Positions 34,189 to 43,464 of a stretch of 64,000 nucleotides of DNA are shown in pieces (within the stretch, counting starts at the first letter, position 1; the number at the start of each line of letters is the position of its first letter). The notes below the pieces were generated by a model that was not told the DNA's origin, ran no database searches, and saw only the letters and a list, made by a program, of their open reading frames with translations. A program made the position numbers and the translations under genes. This stretch comes from Streptomyces rubellomurinus (GTDB lineage Bacteria; Actinomycetota; Actinomycetes; Streptomycetales; Streptomycetaceae). Where the stretch lies: the NCBI RefSeq assembly GCF_000961885.1, contig NZ_JZKH01000009.1, positions 62,001 to 126,000 on the forward strand, given 5' to 3'.

Positions 34189-35222
34189 CAGCTGCTCCTC
34201 TGGGGAAGCCGGCCCTGGCGGATCATCAGCACCAGGAGCCAGGGCGCGCCGAGGGTGGCGGTGACGGCACCGACCGGCAGCCCGTGGACGGGGATCACGT
34301 GGAGGACGAGGAGGTCGGCGGAGAGCAGCAGCACGGCGCCGGTGAGCGCGGTGAGGCCGAGGGTGCCGAGGGTGGGCGGTCCGGCGAGCAGCCGGACCAG
34401 GTGCGGGACGGCGAGGGCGACGAAGGCGACCGGCCCGGTGAGGGCGGCGGCGAGCGAGGCGAGCGTGATGGTGAGCAGCATCAGCCGGAGCCGGTCGCGG
34501 CCGGGGTCGAGGCCGAGGGCGCCGGCGGAGTCGTCGCCGAGGTCGAGGACGGCGACGCGGCGCCGGCTCAGGACCAGGCCGGCGGTGGTGAGCGCGATGG
34601 CGGTGCCGGCGGTCCACACCTCGGTCCAGTTGCGGCCGTACAGCGAGCCGGTGGTCCACTGCAGCGCGGAGGAGGCGAGCTCGGCCGGGAACCGTACGAT
34701 CATCAGGTTCACGGCGGCGGCGAGGCCCTGCTGGACCGCCAGGCCGACCAGCACCAGCCGGGTGACGGCCATCTTCGAGCGCCAGGCGAAGCCGCCGAGC
34801 AGCAGCGCGGCGAGCAGTCCGCCGCCGACCGCGGCCAGCGGGATCAGCTGCTGGGAGGCGCCGGTGGCGAGCATCAGCACCGCGCCGAAGGACGCGCCGC
34901 CGGTGATGCCGATGGTGTCGGGGGCGGCCAGCGGGTTGCGGAACAGCCGCTGCAGCAGCGAGCCGGCCATCGCCAGCGCGGCGCCCGCGATCAGCGCGGA
35001 CACCACCCGGGGTGCCCGGAACTGCTGCACCACCAGGACGTTGCCGGCGTCGCCCTGCCCGGCCAGGGCGCGCAGCGCGTCCCAGGCGGAGATGTTCACC
35101 CGGCCGGTGCCGAGGGCGATCCCGGTGAGCAGGACCAGCAGGGCGGCGGCGAGCACGGACCACGCGGCGGTGCGGGCCCGGCGGCGGGCGATCGCGCTCA
35201 TCGGGGCGGTGGACGCGGTCAC
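34188..35222 (-). CDS. Ferric-siderophore ABC permease (FecD-type)
   Basis: 344 residues with about nine to ten membrane helices of the FecCD/BtuC family. Typical segments: FRAPRVVSALIAGAALAMAG, QRLFRNPLAAPDTIGITGGA and GPVAFVALAVPHLVRLLAG. GTG 35222 is chosen due to its GTGA overlap with the upstream permease stop; ATG 35201 is an alternative. Confidence 0.92.
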   Translation of the reverse strand: MTASTAPMSAIARRRARTAAWSVLAAALLVLLTGIALGTGRVNISAWDALRALAGQGDAGNVLVVQQFRAPRVVSALIAGAALAMAGSLLQRLFRNPLAAPDTIGITGGASFGAVLMLATGASQQLIPLAAVGGGLLAALLLGGFAWRSKMAVTRLVLVGLAVQQGLAAAVNLMIVRFPAELASSALQWTTGSLYGRNWTEVWTAGTAIALTTAGLVLSRRRVAVLDLGDDSAGALGLDPGRDRLRLMLLTITLASLAAALTGPVAFVALAVPHLVRLLAGPPTLGTLGLTALTGAVLLLSADLLVLHVIPVHGLPVGAVTATLGAPWLLVLMIRQGRLPQRSS

Positions 35223-36253
35223 TTGGCCACCTTCCGGGCGAGCACGGCGAGCAGCGGCGCGCCGAGGAAGGCGGTCACGATGCCGACCTCGATCTCGGAG
35301 GGGCGCACCACGAGTCGGCCGAGCACGTCGGCGGTGAGCAGCAGCAGCGGACCGGTGATCAGGCAGCCGGGCAGCAGCCAGCGGTGGTCGTTGCCGAGCA
35401 GGGGGCGGACCAGGTGCGGCGCCGCCAGTCCGATGAACGCCACCGGTCCGGCGACGGCGACCGCGCTGCCCGCGAGCAGCACGACGGCCAGTCCGCCGAC
35501 CAGCCGGATGCGGGCGACCGGCACGCCCAGCGACTGCGCGCTCTCGTCGCCGAGGGCGAGCGCGTTGAGCGCGGGCGCGACGGCGAACGCGGCCAGCAGG
35601 CCGAGGGCGAGGACCGGCAGGACGGGGGTGAGGGCGTCCAGGCGCCGCCCGGCGATCGAGCCGACCAGCCAGAACCGGGCCTCGTCGAGGGTGCGGTGGC
35701 TGGCCAGCATCAGTGCGGACGTCCAGGAGGTGAGCACCACGGTGAGCACGGTGCCGCCGAGCGCGAGCCGGACCGGGTCGAGGTCCCCGCCGCGCCGGGA
35801 CATCGCGTACGCGGCGACGGCGGCGACGGCCGCGCCGGCGACGGCGAACCAGACGTACTCGACCGGTCGGGAGAGGTCCAGGGCGTAGATCGCGGCGACC
35901 ACGGCGAGGCTCGCGCCGGCGTTGATGCCAAGGGTGATCGGCGAGGCCAGCGGGTTGCGGGTGACGCCCTGGGCGACGGCCCCGGCGATGCCGAGCGCGG
36001 CGCCGACCGCCAGCCCGATGAGGGTGCGCGGGACCCGAAGGCCCGTCACCACGTCGGCGTCGGTGCCGTGGGCGGAGCCGGTGAGGGCGTCGACGACGGT
36101 GGTCAGCGGGACGGAGCGGGAGCCGAGCGCGAGGCTCAGCGCGGCGCACAGCACCAGGGCGCACAGCCCGGCGACCAGCAGCAGGGGCCGCCGGACCGCC
36201 GAGGATCGGGGGGTCGCCGGGGCGGTGTCGCCCGGCGGGTCGGTTCTCAGCAC
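35219..36253 (-). CDS. Ferric-siderophore ABC permease (FecC-type)
   Basis: 344 residues. FecCD-family permease: LRVPRTLIGLAVGAALGIAG, QGVTRNPLASPITLGINAGA and GPVAFIGLAAPHLVRPLLG. First gene of the uptake operon. GTG 36253 has no Shine-Dalgarno sequence, and the iron box ends only ~12 bp upstream, so the mRNA may be leaderless; a start further upstream would run through the iron box. With the FecD partner it forms the heterodimeric channel. Confidence 0.9.
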   Translation of the reverse strand: MLRTDPPGDTAPATPRSSAVRRPLLLVAGLCALVLCAALSLALGSRSVPLTTVVDALTGSAHGTDADVVTGLRVPRTLIGLAVGAALGIAGAVAQGVTRNPLASPITLGINAGASLAVVAAIYALDLSRPVEYVWFAVAGAAVAAVAAYAMSRRGGDLDPVRLALGGTVLTVVLTSWTSALMLASHRTLDEARFWLVGSIAGRRLDALTPVLPVLALGLLAAFAVAPALNALALGDESAQSLGVPVARIRLVGGLAVVLLAGSAVAVAGPVAFIGLAAPHLVRPLLGNDHRWLLPGCLITGPLLLLTADVLGRLVVRPSEIEVGIVTAFLGAPLLAVLARKVAK

Positions 36254-36264
36254 GAGGAGACATA

Positions 36265-36283
36265 TTAGGTTAGGTTTACCTAA
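36265..36283 (-). promoter_or_regulatory. Iron box upstream of the siderophore uptake operon
   Basis: TTAGGTTAGGTTTACCTAA, identical at 17 of 19 positions to the iron box consensus. It is 12 bp from the GTG start of the first permease gene, so a bound DmdR/IdeR would block transcription of the uptake operon and, by read-through, possibly the biosynthetic genes. Confidence 0.9.
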
Positions 36284-36403
36284 CTTCGTCAACCTCGGGT
36301 CGGACGCCTCCGGGGCTCTGACCTGGGAGCGCCCCTGGGTGGGGCGGGTGCGGTGGGCGTGGCGGGTGCGTCCCGGGTGGCCGGTGGTGCTCTTGAGGCA
36401 TTG

Positions 36404-36422
36404 TAAGGTGAGGCTCACCTTA
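36404..36422 (+). promoter_or_regulatory. Perfect iron-box palindrome upstream of the FhuF-like gene
   Basis: TAAGGTGAGGCTCACCTTA: two 9-bp arms around a central G, a perfect inverted repeat and a close iron-box variant. It is 33 bp upstream of ATG 36456. Confidence 0.9.
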
Positions 36423-36455
36423 ATCGATCATCCGGAGTCGATCTCGGGAGCGCCG

Positions 36456-37400
36456 ATGACCCCCGGAACACCCCTGCCCTCGTCCCTGCCCTCGCCCGTG
36501 GCCGTCGGGTCCGCTGCGGCTGCCGTGTCGTCTGCGCCTGCCGCGCCTGCTGTGCCTGCTGCGCCTGTCGGGCCCGATGCGCTCGGTACGCCCCCGTCGC
36601 CCCCGTCGCCCGCGTCGCCGCCCGCTTCGACGGCCGACTACCGGCGCCTGCGCGAGCTCTGCCCCGCGCTCGACCTGCGCCTGCTCGGCCCCGCCGACCC
36701 CGACCCCGCCGCCGCGGACGGCTGGCACACCGGAGCCGAACTCGCCACCGACGAAAGGGCCCTGGCCGCCGCGCTGGCCGGGGAGGAGGACCGCATCGCG
36801 GCCGCCCACGGCCGCGCGCCGCGCCCCCACGTCACCGCCTCCCGGCTGCTCCACCACTACGCCTGGTCCGCCTGCCTGCTCATCGCCGGCCCCTGGCACC
36901 TGGCCCGCCAGGTCCCCGACCTCACCCCCGCCGACCTCTGGCTGCACACCCCCAGCGGCGACCTCGCGCTGCGCCCGCGCCCGCACCTCGCCCTCCCGCC
37001 GCTGCCGCCGCCCGGCGAGGACGAGCTGCGCGCCGAACTGCGCGCCGCCGTGGTCGCCCACCTCGAACCGCTGGTCGCCGCCTTCGCCGGGCCCACCCGC
37101 CGCCGCGACCGCGCCCTCTGGGGCATGGTCACCGACGACCTCGCCTCCGCCCTCTGGTACCTCGGCCGGATGCTCGGCGAGGAGGACGCCGCGGTGGCCG
37201 CCGCCGCGGCCGTCCTGCCCGGCGGCACCCTCCCGCTCCCCGGCGCCGCCGACTTCCGCCGCCTGCACACCCCGGACGGGCGCGCCCACCACACCCGCAC
37301 CCGGCTCGGCTGCTGCCTCTACTACGCCGTCTCCCCGGCCGCCGAAGCCTGCCTGACCTGCCCGCGCACCTGCGACGAGGAGCGGCTGCGCAGGCTCTGA
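36456..37400 (+). CDS. FhuF-like ferric-siderophore reductase (2Fe-2S)
   Basis: 314 residues. The C-terminus has RLGCCLYYAVSP then CLTCPR, the C-C-x10-C-x-x-C arrangement of FhuF-family 2Fe-2S ferric reductases that release iron from imported siderophores in the cytosol. Residues ~1-60 are Pro/Ala-rich low-complexity; the folded part starts near ADYRRLRELCPAL. ATG 36456 has GGGAG upstream and follows a perfect iron box. It is divergent from the uptake operon. Confidence 0.88.
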   Translation: MTPGTPLPSSLPSPVAVGSAAAAVSSAPAAPAVPAAPVGPDALGTPPSPPSPASPPASTADYRRLRELCPALDLRLLGPADPDPAAADGWHTGAELATDERALAAALAGEEDRIAAAHGRAPRPHVTASRLLHHYAWSACLLIAGPWHLARQVPDLTPADLWLHTPSGDLALRPRPHLALPPLPPPGEDELRAELRAAVVAHLEPLVAAFAGPTRRRDRALWGMVTDDLASALWYLGRMLGEEDAAVAAAAAVLPGGTLPLPGAADFRRLHTPDGRAHHTRTRLGCCLYYAVSPAAEACLTCPRTCDEERLRRL

Positions 37401-37522
37401 CGGCGGGTCGGCCGCTCTCCGCTCTCCGCTCTCCGGTCGCCGCTGCCGCCTTCCTGGCCGTACCGGTCGCACCGGCCGTACCGGGCGGCCGGTTGTCAGT
37501 GTCGTGCGCTAGCGTCCCGTCC

Positions 37523-37924
37523 ATGATCGATGCGACGACGCGGGTCCGGATCGCCCGCCCCTCCCGCGACCTGGCGGCCGCCGAGCGCTTCTACGTCGGC
37601 GGCCTCGGCCTCGACGTGCTGTGGCGCACCACCGAGCGGGTGCCCGGCGAGCACGACCTGCTGATGGTCGGTCCGCCCGGCGGCGCCTGGCACTTCGAGC
37701 TCACCCACGACCCGGAGCACCCGCTGGAACCGACCCCGACCGTGGACGACCTCTTCGTCGTCTACCTCGGCGCGCCCGCCGACGACGCCCTGGTCGCCCG
37801 GCTGGAGGCGGCCGGTGGCAGCCGCGTCCGGGCCCACAACCCGTACTGGGACGAGCACGGCGTCACGGTGTCCGACCCGGACGGCTACCGGCTGGTGCTC
37901 TGCTCCCGCGCCTGGGGCGCCTGA
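37523..37924 (+). CDS. VOC (glyoxalase/bleomycin resistance) family protein
   Basis: 133 residues, a single vicinal-oxygen-chelate fold with two beta-alpha-beta-beta-beta modules: RPSRDLAAAERFYVGGLGLDVLW opening and a closing VTVSDPDGYRLVLCS. Members are metal-dependent lyases, dioxygenases or drug-binding proteins; the specific reaction is unknown. Small single-gene unit after the FhuF-like gene. Confidence 0.85.
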   Translation: MIDATTRVRIARPSRDLAAAERFYVGGLGLDVLWRTTERVPGEHDLLMVGPPGGAWHFELTHDPEHPLEPTPTVDDLFVVYLGAPADDALVARLEAAGGSRVRAHNPYWDEHGVTVSDPDGYRLVLCSRAWGA

Positions 37925-38140
37925 CCGGGCCGGCCGCCGAACCGGCCGTCGCCGAACCGCCACCGGGCCGTCCCCGGCCGTCCGCCGCGGATTGTTGGCC
38001 TCGCGGCCACCCGCAGAACGGTCGGTGTTCGACCTTTCGTACGGCACGGCCGCCAGCGTCGGATGATCGACCGGCCACGGGGGTGGCCGAACGTGCGGGG
38101 GCGCTGCGTCCTCGCGGACGGATCCATGGGGGGATCGACG

Positions 38141-39109
38141 ATGCGGAACACACACAGCTCACCGGGCGCGCCCGGCCTGCGCGCCGTCCAGGACGCCGTC
38201 GTGCGGGCCCTGGCCGAGCGCACCCCCGGCGGGGTACGGCCGGGAGAACTCGACCGCGACGGACGGGCGTTGCGCTGGGTGGAGGCCGGTGGGGACACCG
38301 GCGAGGAGAACGGCCCCGCCCCGGTGGTGCTGATCGCGGGCTGCGGCGGCGGCGCGCTCGACTGGGCACCGGTCCTGCCCGAACTCGCCCGGCACCGCCG
38401 GGTGGTGGCGTACGACCGGGCCGGCCTCGGCGCCAGCGAGCCGCGCCGCGCGGCCGGCCCCGACCTGGACGCCCAGGTCGCCGACCTGGCCGCCCTGGTG
38501 GCCGGGCTCGACGCCGGACCGGCCGTCCTGGTCGGGCACAGCTGGGGCGGCCAGCTGGCCCAACTCCTCGCCTGGCAACGGCCGGAGCTCGTCGCGGGCC
38601 TGGTCCTGGTCGACCCCGCGCACGAGGAGTTCCAGCCGCCGCTGATCCGGGCCGCCGAGACGGTGCTCAACCGGGTGTGGCTGCTCCGGGCCGCGCTCGC
38701 GGAACCCGGGCCCGCCACCGGCACCGCCGACGCCGCCACCTATGCATCCGGAGCCGCCACCGCCGCCGAAGTCGCCGAGGCCGCCGTCCTCGCCCACCGC
38801 CACCAGCGCCGGACCGTCCTCGACGAGACCCGGCTCACCGCCCTCGCCGTCCCCGAACTGCGCCGCCGCCGCGCCGCCGCGCGACTGCCCGAGGTGCCGG
38901 TGACCGTCCTCAGCGCGACCAAGGGCCTGCCCGCCGCGATGCGCGGCCGGTGGACCGCGATGCAGTCGCGCATCGTGGCCGGCCACCCGAGGGGCCAGCA
39001 CGTCGTGGTGCCCGGGGCCGGCCACGCCGTCCACGCCGACCGGCCCGGGGCCGTCGTCGCCGCCGTGCTGGAGGTCGCCGAGCACGCCCGGCGCGTCCGG
39101 CTCCGGTGA
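38141..39109 (+). CDS. Alpha/beta hydrolase
   Basis: 322 residues. Nucleophile elbow GHSWGGQ (Ser ~131), strand before it VVAYDRAGLGASEP, and a late GAGHAVHADRPGAV with the catalytic His. Oxyanion region is AGCGGGALDW. ATG 38141 is preceded by GGGGGG at a good distance. Typical streptomycete serine esterase/peptidase; substrate not inferable. Confidence 0.85.
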   Translation: MRNTHSSPGAPGLRAVQDAVVRALAERTPGGVRPGELDRDGRALRWVEAGGDTGEENGPAPVVLIAGCGGGALDWAPVLPELARHRRVVAYDRAGLGASEPRRAAGPDLDAQVADLAALVAGLDAGPAVLVGHSWGGQLAQLLAWQRPELVAGLVLVDPAHEEFQPPLIRAAETVLNRVWLLRAALAEPGPATGTADAATYASGAATAAEVAEAAVLAHRHQRRTVLDETRLTALAVPELRRRRAAARLPEVPVTVLSATKGLPAAMRGRWTAMQSRIVAGHPRGQHVVVPGAGHAVHADRPGAVVAAVLEVAEHARRVRLR

Positions 39110-39226
39110 CGGCCGCTCACGCCCAATGTCCCTCCTCAGGGAGGATTCTGAGGCCATGACACCCTCTGGCACACTGTGGGCCGACGACCCGCCGGGCGGG
39201 TCACGACACACCTGGGGGGTGGGGGC

Positions 39227-41299
39227 ATGATCGGTTCTGGCACCGTGCTGAACGTCCGGTACCGGCTGATCGAGCGGCTCGGCCGCGGCGGCATGGGCGA
39301 GGTCTGGCGGGCCCACGACTCGGTGCTGGCCCGGAAGGTCGCGGTCAAGATCCTCAACGCGGAGCTGTTCGACAACGCCGCCGCGATCGAGAGCTTCCGC
39401 CGCGAGGCCCAGCTCGTCGCCGCGATCGACCACCCGGGCGTCGTGAAGGTCCACGACTACGGCGAGACCGGCGTCGGCGTCGGCGTCGGCGTCGGCGAGA
39501 ACGACGGTGACGGTGACAGCCGCGGTGATGGTGACGGTCACGGCGACAGTGAGGGTGGCGGCGGGGGCACCGGCGACCGCTGCGCCTACATCGTGATGGA
39601 CCTGATCGACGGCCGGCCGCTGAACCAGGTGCTCGAAGCGGAGGGGCGGATGCCGCCCGAGCGGGCCCTCGGCATGGTGGCCGCCGCGCTGGACGCGCTG
39701 CACGCCGCGCACCAGCGCTCCATCGTCCACCGGGACATCAAGCCCTCCAATCTGATGGTGCGCCGCAGCGACGACGCCGTGGTGGTGACCGACTTCGGCA
39801 TCGCCCTGGCGATCGCGGGCACCAAGGCCACCAAGCGCTCCGGCGTCATCGGCACCGCCGCCTACATGTCCCCCGAGCAGGCCGTGAACGGCAGGATCGG
39901 GCCGGCCTCCGACCTGTACTCGATCGGGGTCGTCTGCTACGAACTGCTGGTCGGCAGGCTGCCGTTCGTCGGCGACGGGCCGGTGCAGGTCGCGATCAAG
40001 CACGTCCACGAACCGGTGCCGGACCTGCCGAAGACCGTCCCGGCGGCCGTCCGCGAACTGGTCGTCCGGGCGCTGGCCAAGGCGCCGGAGGACCGGTTCG
40101 CGAGCGCGGCCGATATGGCGGCGGCGGCCCGGGCGGCGGTCGGCCTTCCTCCCGGGTCGGCGGCCGACACCGGCACGGTCGACCTGCGGGGGAAGGCCGC
40201 CGCGGCGGTGCCGGCTCCGGTCCCGGCCGCGGAAGCGGACCCGGCCGCGAAGGCGCGGCCGGCGGTGAAGGCGGAGCCGGTGCTGAAGGTGGATCCGGAC
40301 CGGCCGACCGAACCGGTCAGGCGCCGCTCGCGGCGCACCCTGCTGGTGCCGATCATCATTCCGGCCGTCATATCGGTGGGCACGGCGACCGCGCTGCTGA
40401 TCGACCGCAGCCCCGGCAGCGCGAACGCGAGCGCGCCGCCCGACGCCCGGCAGACGGTCGCCGCGACGGCCCCGGCCACCCCGGGCGGTGCCGCTCCGGA
40501 CACCGCCACGGCCGCCACCACCGCGCCGACCGGGACCCCGGGCGCCACCCAGCCCGGCCAGCAGCCCGCTACCCCCGACCAGGGGCAGCCGCAGCCGCAG
40601 CAGCCCGGTACGGCGGCCGGCGCGGCCGGCGGGGCCGCCGCCCAGCCGGGCCGGGGTGGCAACGCGGGCGGCAGCGGCGGCGGGTCCGGCAACGGGGGCC
40701 AGGGCGGGGGTGCGGCCGGCGGCGGCACGGCGCACCAGCCGGCGCCCGCACCCGCACCCGCCAACCCCGCCAACCCTGCCAATCCCGCGAATCCCGCGAA
40801 CCCCAACCCGCAGCCGCCGCCGCAGAACTCCTCCGGCGGCCCGTCGTCCGGCGGTTCGTCCGGCGCCGGCGGCAACCCGCCGCCGGCGCAGACCTCCGAC
40901 CGGCCGTCCAGCTGCGGAGGGAGCAGCTGGACCAAGATCGTCAGCGCCTCGTCCGGCGCGGCGATCGGTCTGGCCAACGACAACCTCGACGCCGGCAACC
41001 CGATCGTCCTGGGCGGCCACGCGCAGTACGGCTGGGTGGTGACGACCGGCAGCTGGAACGAGTACCGCGCGTGCAACTCCGGTGGTCCGAACCTCGTGTT
41101 CGGCTTCCTCAACGACGACTCGGTCGGTGTGGGCGACGTCTTCAGCATCGCCTACCGGTGGACGGTCCAGTCCGCCGGTTCGGGCACCTACACCCTGGGC
41201 GACGGCACCCGGTGCATGACGTCCAACGGCGCTGGGCAGCGCGTCACCATGCAGACCTGCACGAAAGGTCTCGCGGCCCAGCAATGGAGGTTCCAGTGA
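39227..41299 (+). CDS. Ser/Thr protein kinase with extracellular C-terminal domain
   Basis: 690 residues. PknB-type Hanks kinase at residues ~12-300: glycine loop LGRGGMGEVW, catalytic Lys in KVAVKIL, HRDIKPSNL, TDFGIA, YMSPEQ. A repeat-rich insert (~80-118: GVGVGVGVG, then GDGDSRGDGDGHGD, then GGGGG) lies just before the hinge. One membrane helix at ~374-396, a Pro/Ala/Gly-rich linker, and a C-terminal Cys-containing domain (~563-690) ending in LGDGTRCMTSNGAGQ and QQWRFQ, like a ricin-type beta-trefoil lectin segment (Q-x-W). Predicted sensor kinase that may read a surface carbohydrate. Confidence 0.88.
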   Translation: MIGSGTVLNVRYRLIERLGRGGMGEVWRAHDSVLARKVAVKILNAELFDNAAAIESFRREAQLVAAIDHPGVVKVHDYGETGVGVGVGVGENDGDGDSRGDGDGHGDSEGGGGGTGDRCAYIVMDLIDGRPLNQVLEAEGRMPPERALGMVAAALDALHAAHQRSIVHRDIKPSNLMVRRSDDAVVVTDFGIALAIAGTKATKRSGVIGTAAYMSPEQAVNGRIGPASDLYSIGVVCYELLVGRLPFVGDGPVQVAIKHVHEPVPDLPKTVPAAVRELVVRALAKAPEDRFASAADMAAAARAAVGLPPGSAADTGTVDLRGKAAAAVPAPVPAAEADPAAKARPAVKAEPVLKVDPDRPTEPVRRRSRRTLLVPIIIPAVISVGTATALLIDRSPGSANASAPPDARQTVAATAPATPGGAAPDTATAATTAPTGTPGATQPGQQPATPDQGQPQPQQPGTAAGAAGGAAAQPGRGGNAGGSGGGSGNGGQGGGAAGGGTAHQPAPAPAPANPANPANPANPANPNPQPPPQNSSGGPSSGGSSGAGGNPPPAQTSDRPSSCGGSSWTKIVSASSGAAIGLANDNLDAGNPIVLGGHAQYGWVVTTGSWNEYRACNSGGPNLVFGFLNDDSVGVGDVFSIAYRWTVQSAGSGTYTLGDGTRCMTSNGAGQRVTMQTCTKGLAAQQWRFQ

Positions 41300-41826
41300 C
41301 GGCCCGTCCCCGGACGGCGCCCGCGGGGTGAAGGAGCGGGGCCCGTATCAGAGGCTGGGCGCGGAGGGCAAGGGTCGCCCGGTGGCGGGACCTCGCCACC
41401 GACCGTCAGAGGCCCGTGTGGAAACTTCTACACGAATGTAAAAGTCGGTCGGGCGCCATCGCCGGCCGCCGATCGAACTCGCGCTCGATCGGCGGCCGGG
41501 TGTCGACGCAGGCGGCCGGGCTGGATCGGGCCCGGAGCGTTCGGTGATGCCGGGTGAATCGTCCCGTTTCGTCCGCCACTTGACCCTCTTTACCAACTGG
41601 CGGGACCTGGCCAATTCCTGAGGCAGACCTGTCAAAACAGCGGCCGGACTGCCACGCTTCTGGACAACCCCGGCGGTAGCCCCCACCCCCCACCCCACGG
41701 TGGCGAGCCGCTCGAACGCGCGGGGTCACTGCACGTCAGCGCCCGTTCCGCCCCACAGGTGCCGACCCCGGCCCCCGGGACGCGGCGTGACCGCGCCCAC
41801 ACGCGGTTTCCCGGAAGGACTCGTAC
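41300..41826. other. Long intergenic region before the metalloprotease gene
   Basis: 527 bp with no credible gene. It contains a strong hairpin (41462-41499) and a near-perfect 18-bp inverted repeat at 41416-41433 (GTGTGGAA and TTCTACAC arms around AC), a possible operator. The AT-richer stretch at 41575-41645 is the likeliest promoter area for the protease, but no -10/-35 pair was confidently recognised. Confidence 0.4.
41462..41499. terminator. Strong hairpin downstream of the kinase gene
   Basis: CCGGCCGCCGATCGA (41462-41476) pairs perfectly with 41485-41499, an 8-nt loop. It lies ~160 bp past the kinase stop, plausible as a terminator, with no T-tract. Confidence 0.6.
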
Positions 41827-43464
41827 GTGAAGCGAAAGCTCGCGGCTGTCGCCGTCGTCTCGGCCACCGCCCTTCTGACCGGCGTCGTCCAGGTGAGCGT
41901 CTCCCAGGCCGCCCCTGCCGCTCCCTCGATCCAGGCCCAGGCCGCCCACCAGCACGCCGCGGTGGTCGCCGTGGCCAACGGCCAGTCCGCCCCGCTCGCC
42001 AAGGCGCTGAACCTCGGCGACCAGGAGAAGCTGGTGGCGAAGGACGCCGTGATCGACCAGGACGGCACCCGCCACCTGCGCTTCGAGCGGACCTACGCCG
42101 GCCTGCCGGTCCTCGGCGGCGACCTGGTCGTCCACCAGAAGGCGGACGGCGGCGTGAAGTCGGTCGACAAGGCGGCCACCGCCAAGATCGCGCTGCCGAG
42201 CCTCACGCCGCGGATCCCGGCCGACCAGGCCGCCGCCGGTGCCGCCGGCGCCGTCAAGGCCACGGTCGGCCAGACCATCGACTCCGACGAGTCCCCGCTG
42301 GTCGGCGTGCACCAGACCGGCAAGGCCGAGCTGGTCGTCTGGGCGAACGACAACAACCCGCGCCTGGCCTACCGCACCACCGTCGAGGGCGTCCGCCAGG
42401 ACGGCACCCCGAGCAGCCAGATCCTGATCACCGACGCGGCCAGCGGCGCGGTCCTCTCCACCCACGAGAAGATCGAGACCGCCGTCGGCACCGGCAACGG
42501 CGTCTTCGTCGGCCAGGTCCAGCTGACCACCAACCAGAACGGCTCGCAGTACGAGCTGAAGGACGCCTCCCGCGGCGGCCAGTCCACCAGCGACATGAGC
42601 AACGGGACCTCCGGCAGCGGCTCCCTGTTCGCGAACCCGAACAACAGCTTCGGCGACGGCACCGCCGCCAACCGCGAATCCGCCGCCGTGGACGCCCAGT
42701 TCGGCGCCGCCACCACCTGGGACTTCTACAAGAACACCTTCGGCCGCAACGGCATCCGCAACGACGGCGTCGGCGCCCTCAGCCGCGTCCACTACGGCTC
42801 CAACTACGTGAACGCGTTCTGGAGCGACGACTGCTTCTGCATGTCGTACGGCGACGGCGCCAACAACTCCGCCCCGCTCACCGAGATCGACGTGGCCGGC
42901 CACGAGATGAGCCACGGCGTCACCGCCGCGACCGCCGCGCTCAACTACTCGGGCGAGTCCGGCGGCCTCAACGAGGCCACCTCCGACATCATGGGCACGA
43001 TGGTCGAGTGGTACGCCAACCTCCCCGCCAACCCGCCGAACTACCAGATCGGCGAGCTGATCAACCTGCGCGGCGACGGCAGCCCGCTGCGCTACATGGA
43101 CCAGCCGAGCAAGGACGGCTCGTCCGCGGACTACTGGGACCCGAACGTCGGCAACCTGGACGTCCACTTCTCGTCCGGCGTCGCCAACCACTTCTTCTAC
43201 CTGCTGTCCGAGGGCAGCGGCGCGAAGACCATCAACGGGTTCAGCTACAACAGCCCGACGTACGACGGCTCCACGCTCGCCGGCATCGGTCGCGACAAGG
43301 CCGCGCAGATCTGGTACAAGGCGCTGACCGCGTACTTCACCTCCACCACCGACTACGCGGGCGCCCGCGCGGCCACCCTCAGCGCGGCGAGTGACCTGTA
43401 CGGCGCCAACAGCGACGAGTACAACGCGGTCGCCGCCGCCTGGACGGCGGTCAACGTCAACTAG
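41827..43464 (+). CDS. Thermolysin-type (M4) neutral metalloprotease, secreted
   Basis: 545 residues from GTG 41827. Signal peptide (~1-29, cleaved near SQAAPAAP), an FTP/PepSY propeptide to residue ~215, then the catalytic domain. Zinc motif GHEMSHG (HEXXH, ~359) with the third ligand Glu in GGLNEATSD, and the transition-state His in LDVHFSSGVANHFFYLL. Typical SGMP-II-like actinomycete neutral protease. The stop codon overlaps the convergent HxlR gene by 8 bp. Confidence 0.94.
   Translation: MKRKLAAVAVVSATALLTGVVQVSVSQAAPAAPSIQAQAAHQHAAVVAVANGQSAPLAKALNLGDQEKLVAKDAVIDQDGTRHLRFERTYAGLPVLGGDLVVHQKADGGVKSVDKAATAKIALPSLTPRIPADQAAAGAAGAVKATVGQTIDSDESPLVGVHQTGKAELVVWANDNNPRLAYRTTVEGVRQDGTPSSQILITDAASGAVLSTHEKIETAVGTGNGVFVGQVQLTTNQNGSQYELKDASRGGQSTSDMSNGTSGSGSLFANPNNSFGDGTAANRESAAVDAQFGAATTWDFYKNTFGRNGIRNDGVGALSRVHYGSNYVNAFWSDDCFCMSYGDGANNSAPLTEIDVAGHEMSHGVTAATAALNYSGESGGLNEATSDIMGTMVEWYANLPANPPNYQIGELINLRGDGSPLRYMDQPSKDGSSADYWDPNVGNLDVHFSSGVANHFFYLLSEGSGAKTINGFSYNSPTYDGSTLAGIGRDKAAQIWYKALTAYFTSTTDYAGARAATLSAASDLYGANSDEYNAVAAAWTAVNVN

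Noticed and set aside
34188..36263. ATG at 36263 as the first permease start
   Set aside because: It reads in another frame giving Arg/Pro-rich sequence and ends up in the second permease's frame; the real first permease frame starts at GTG 36253.
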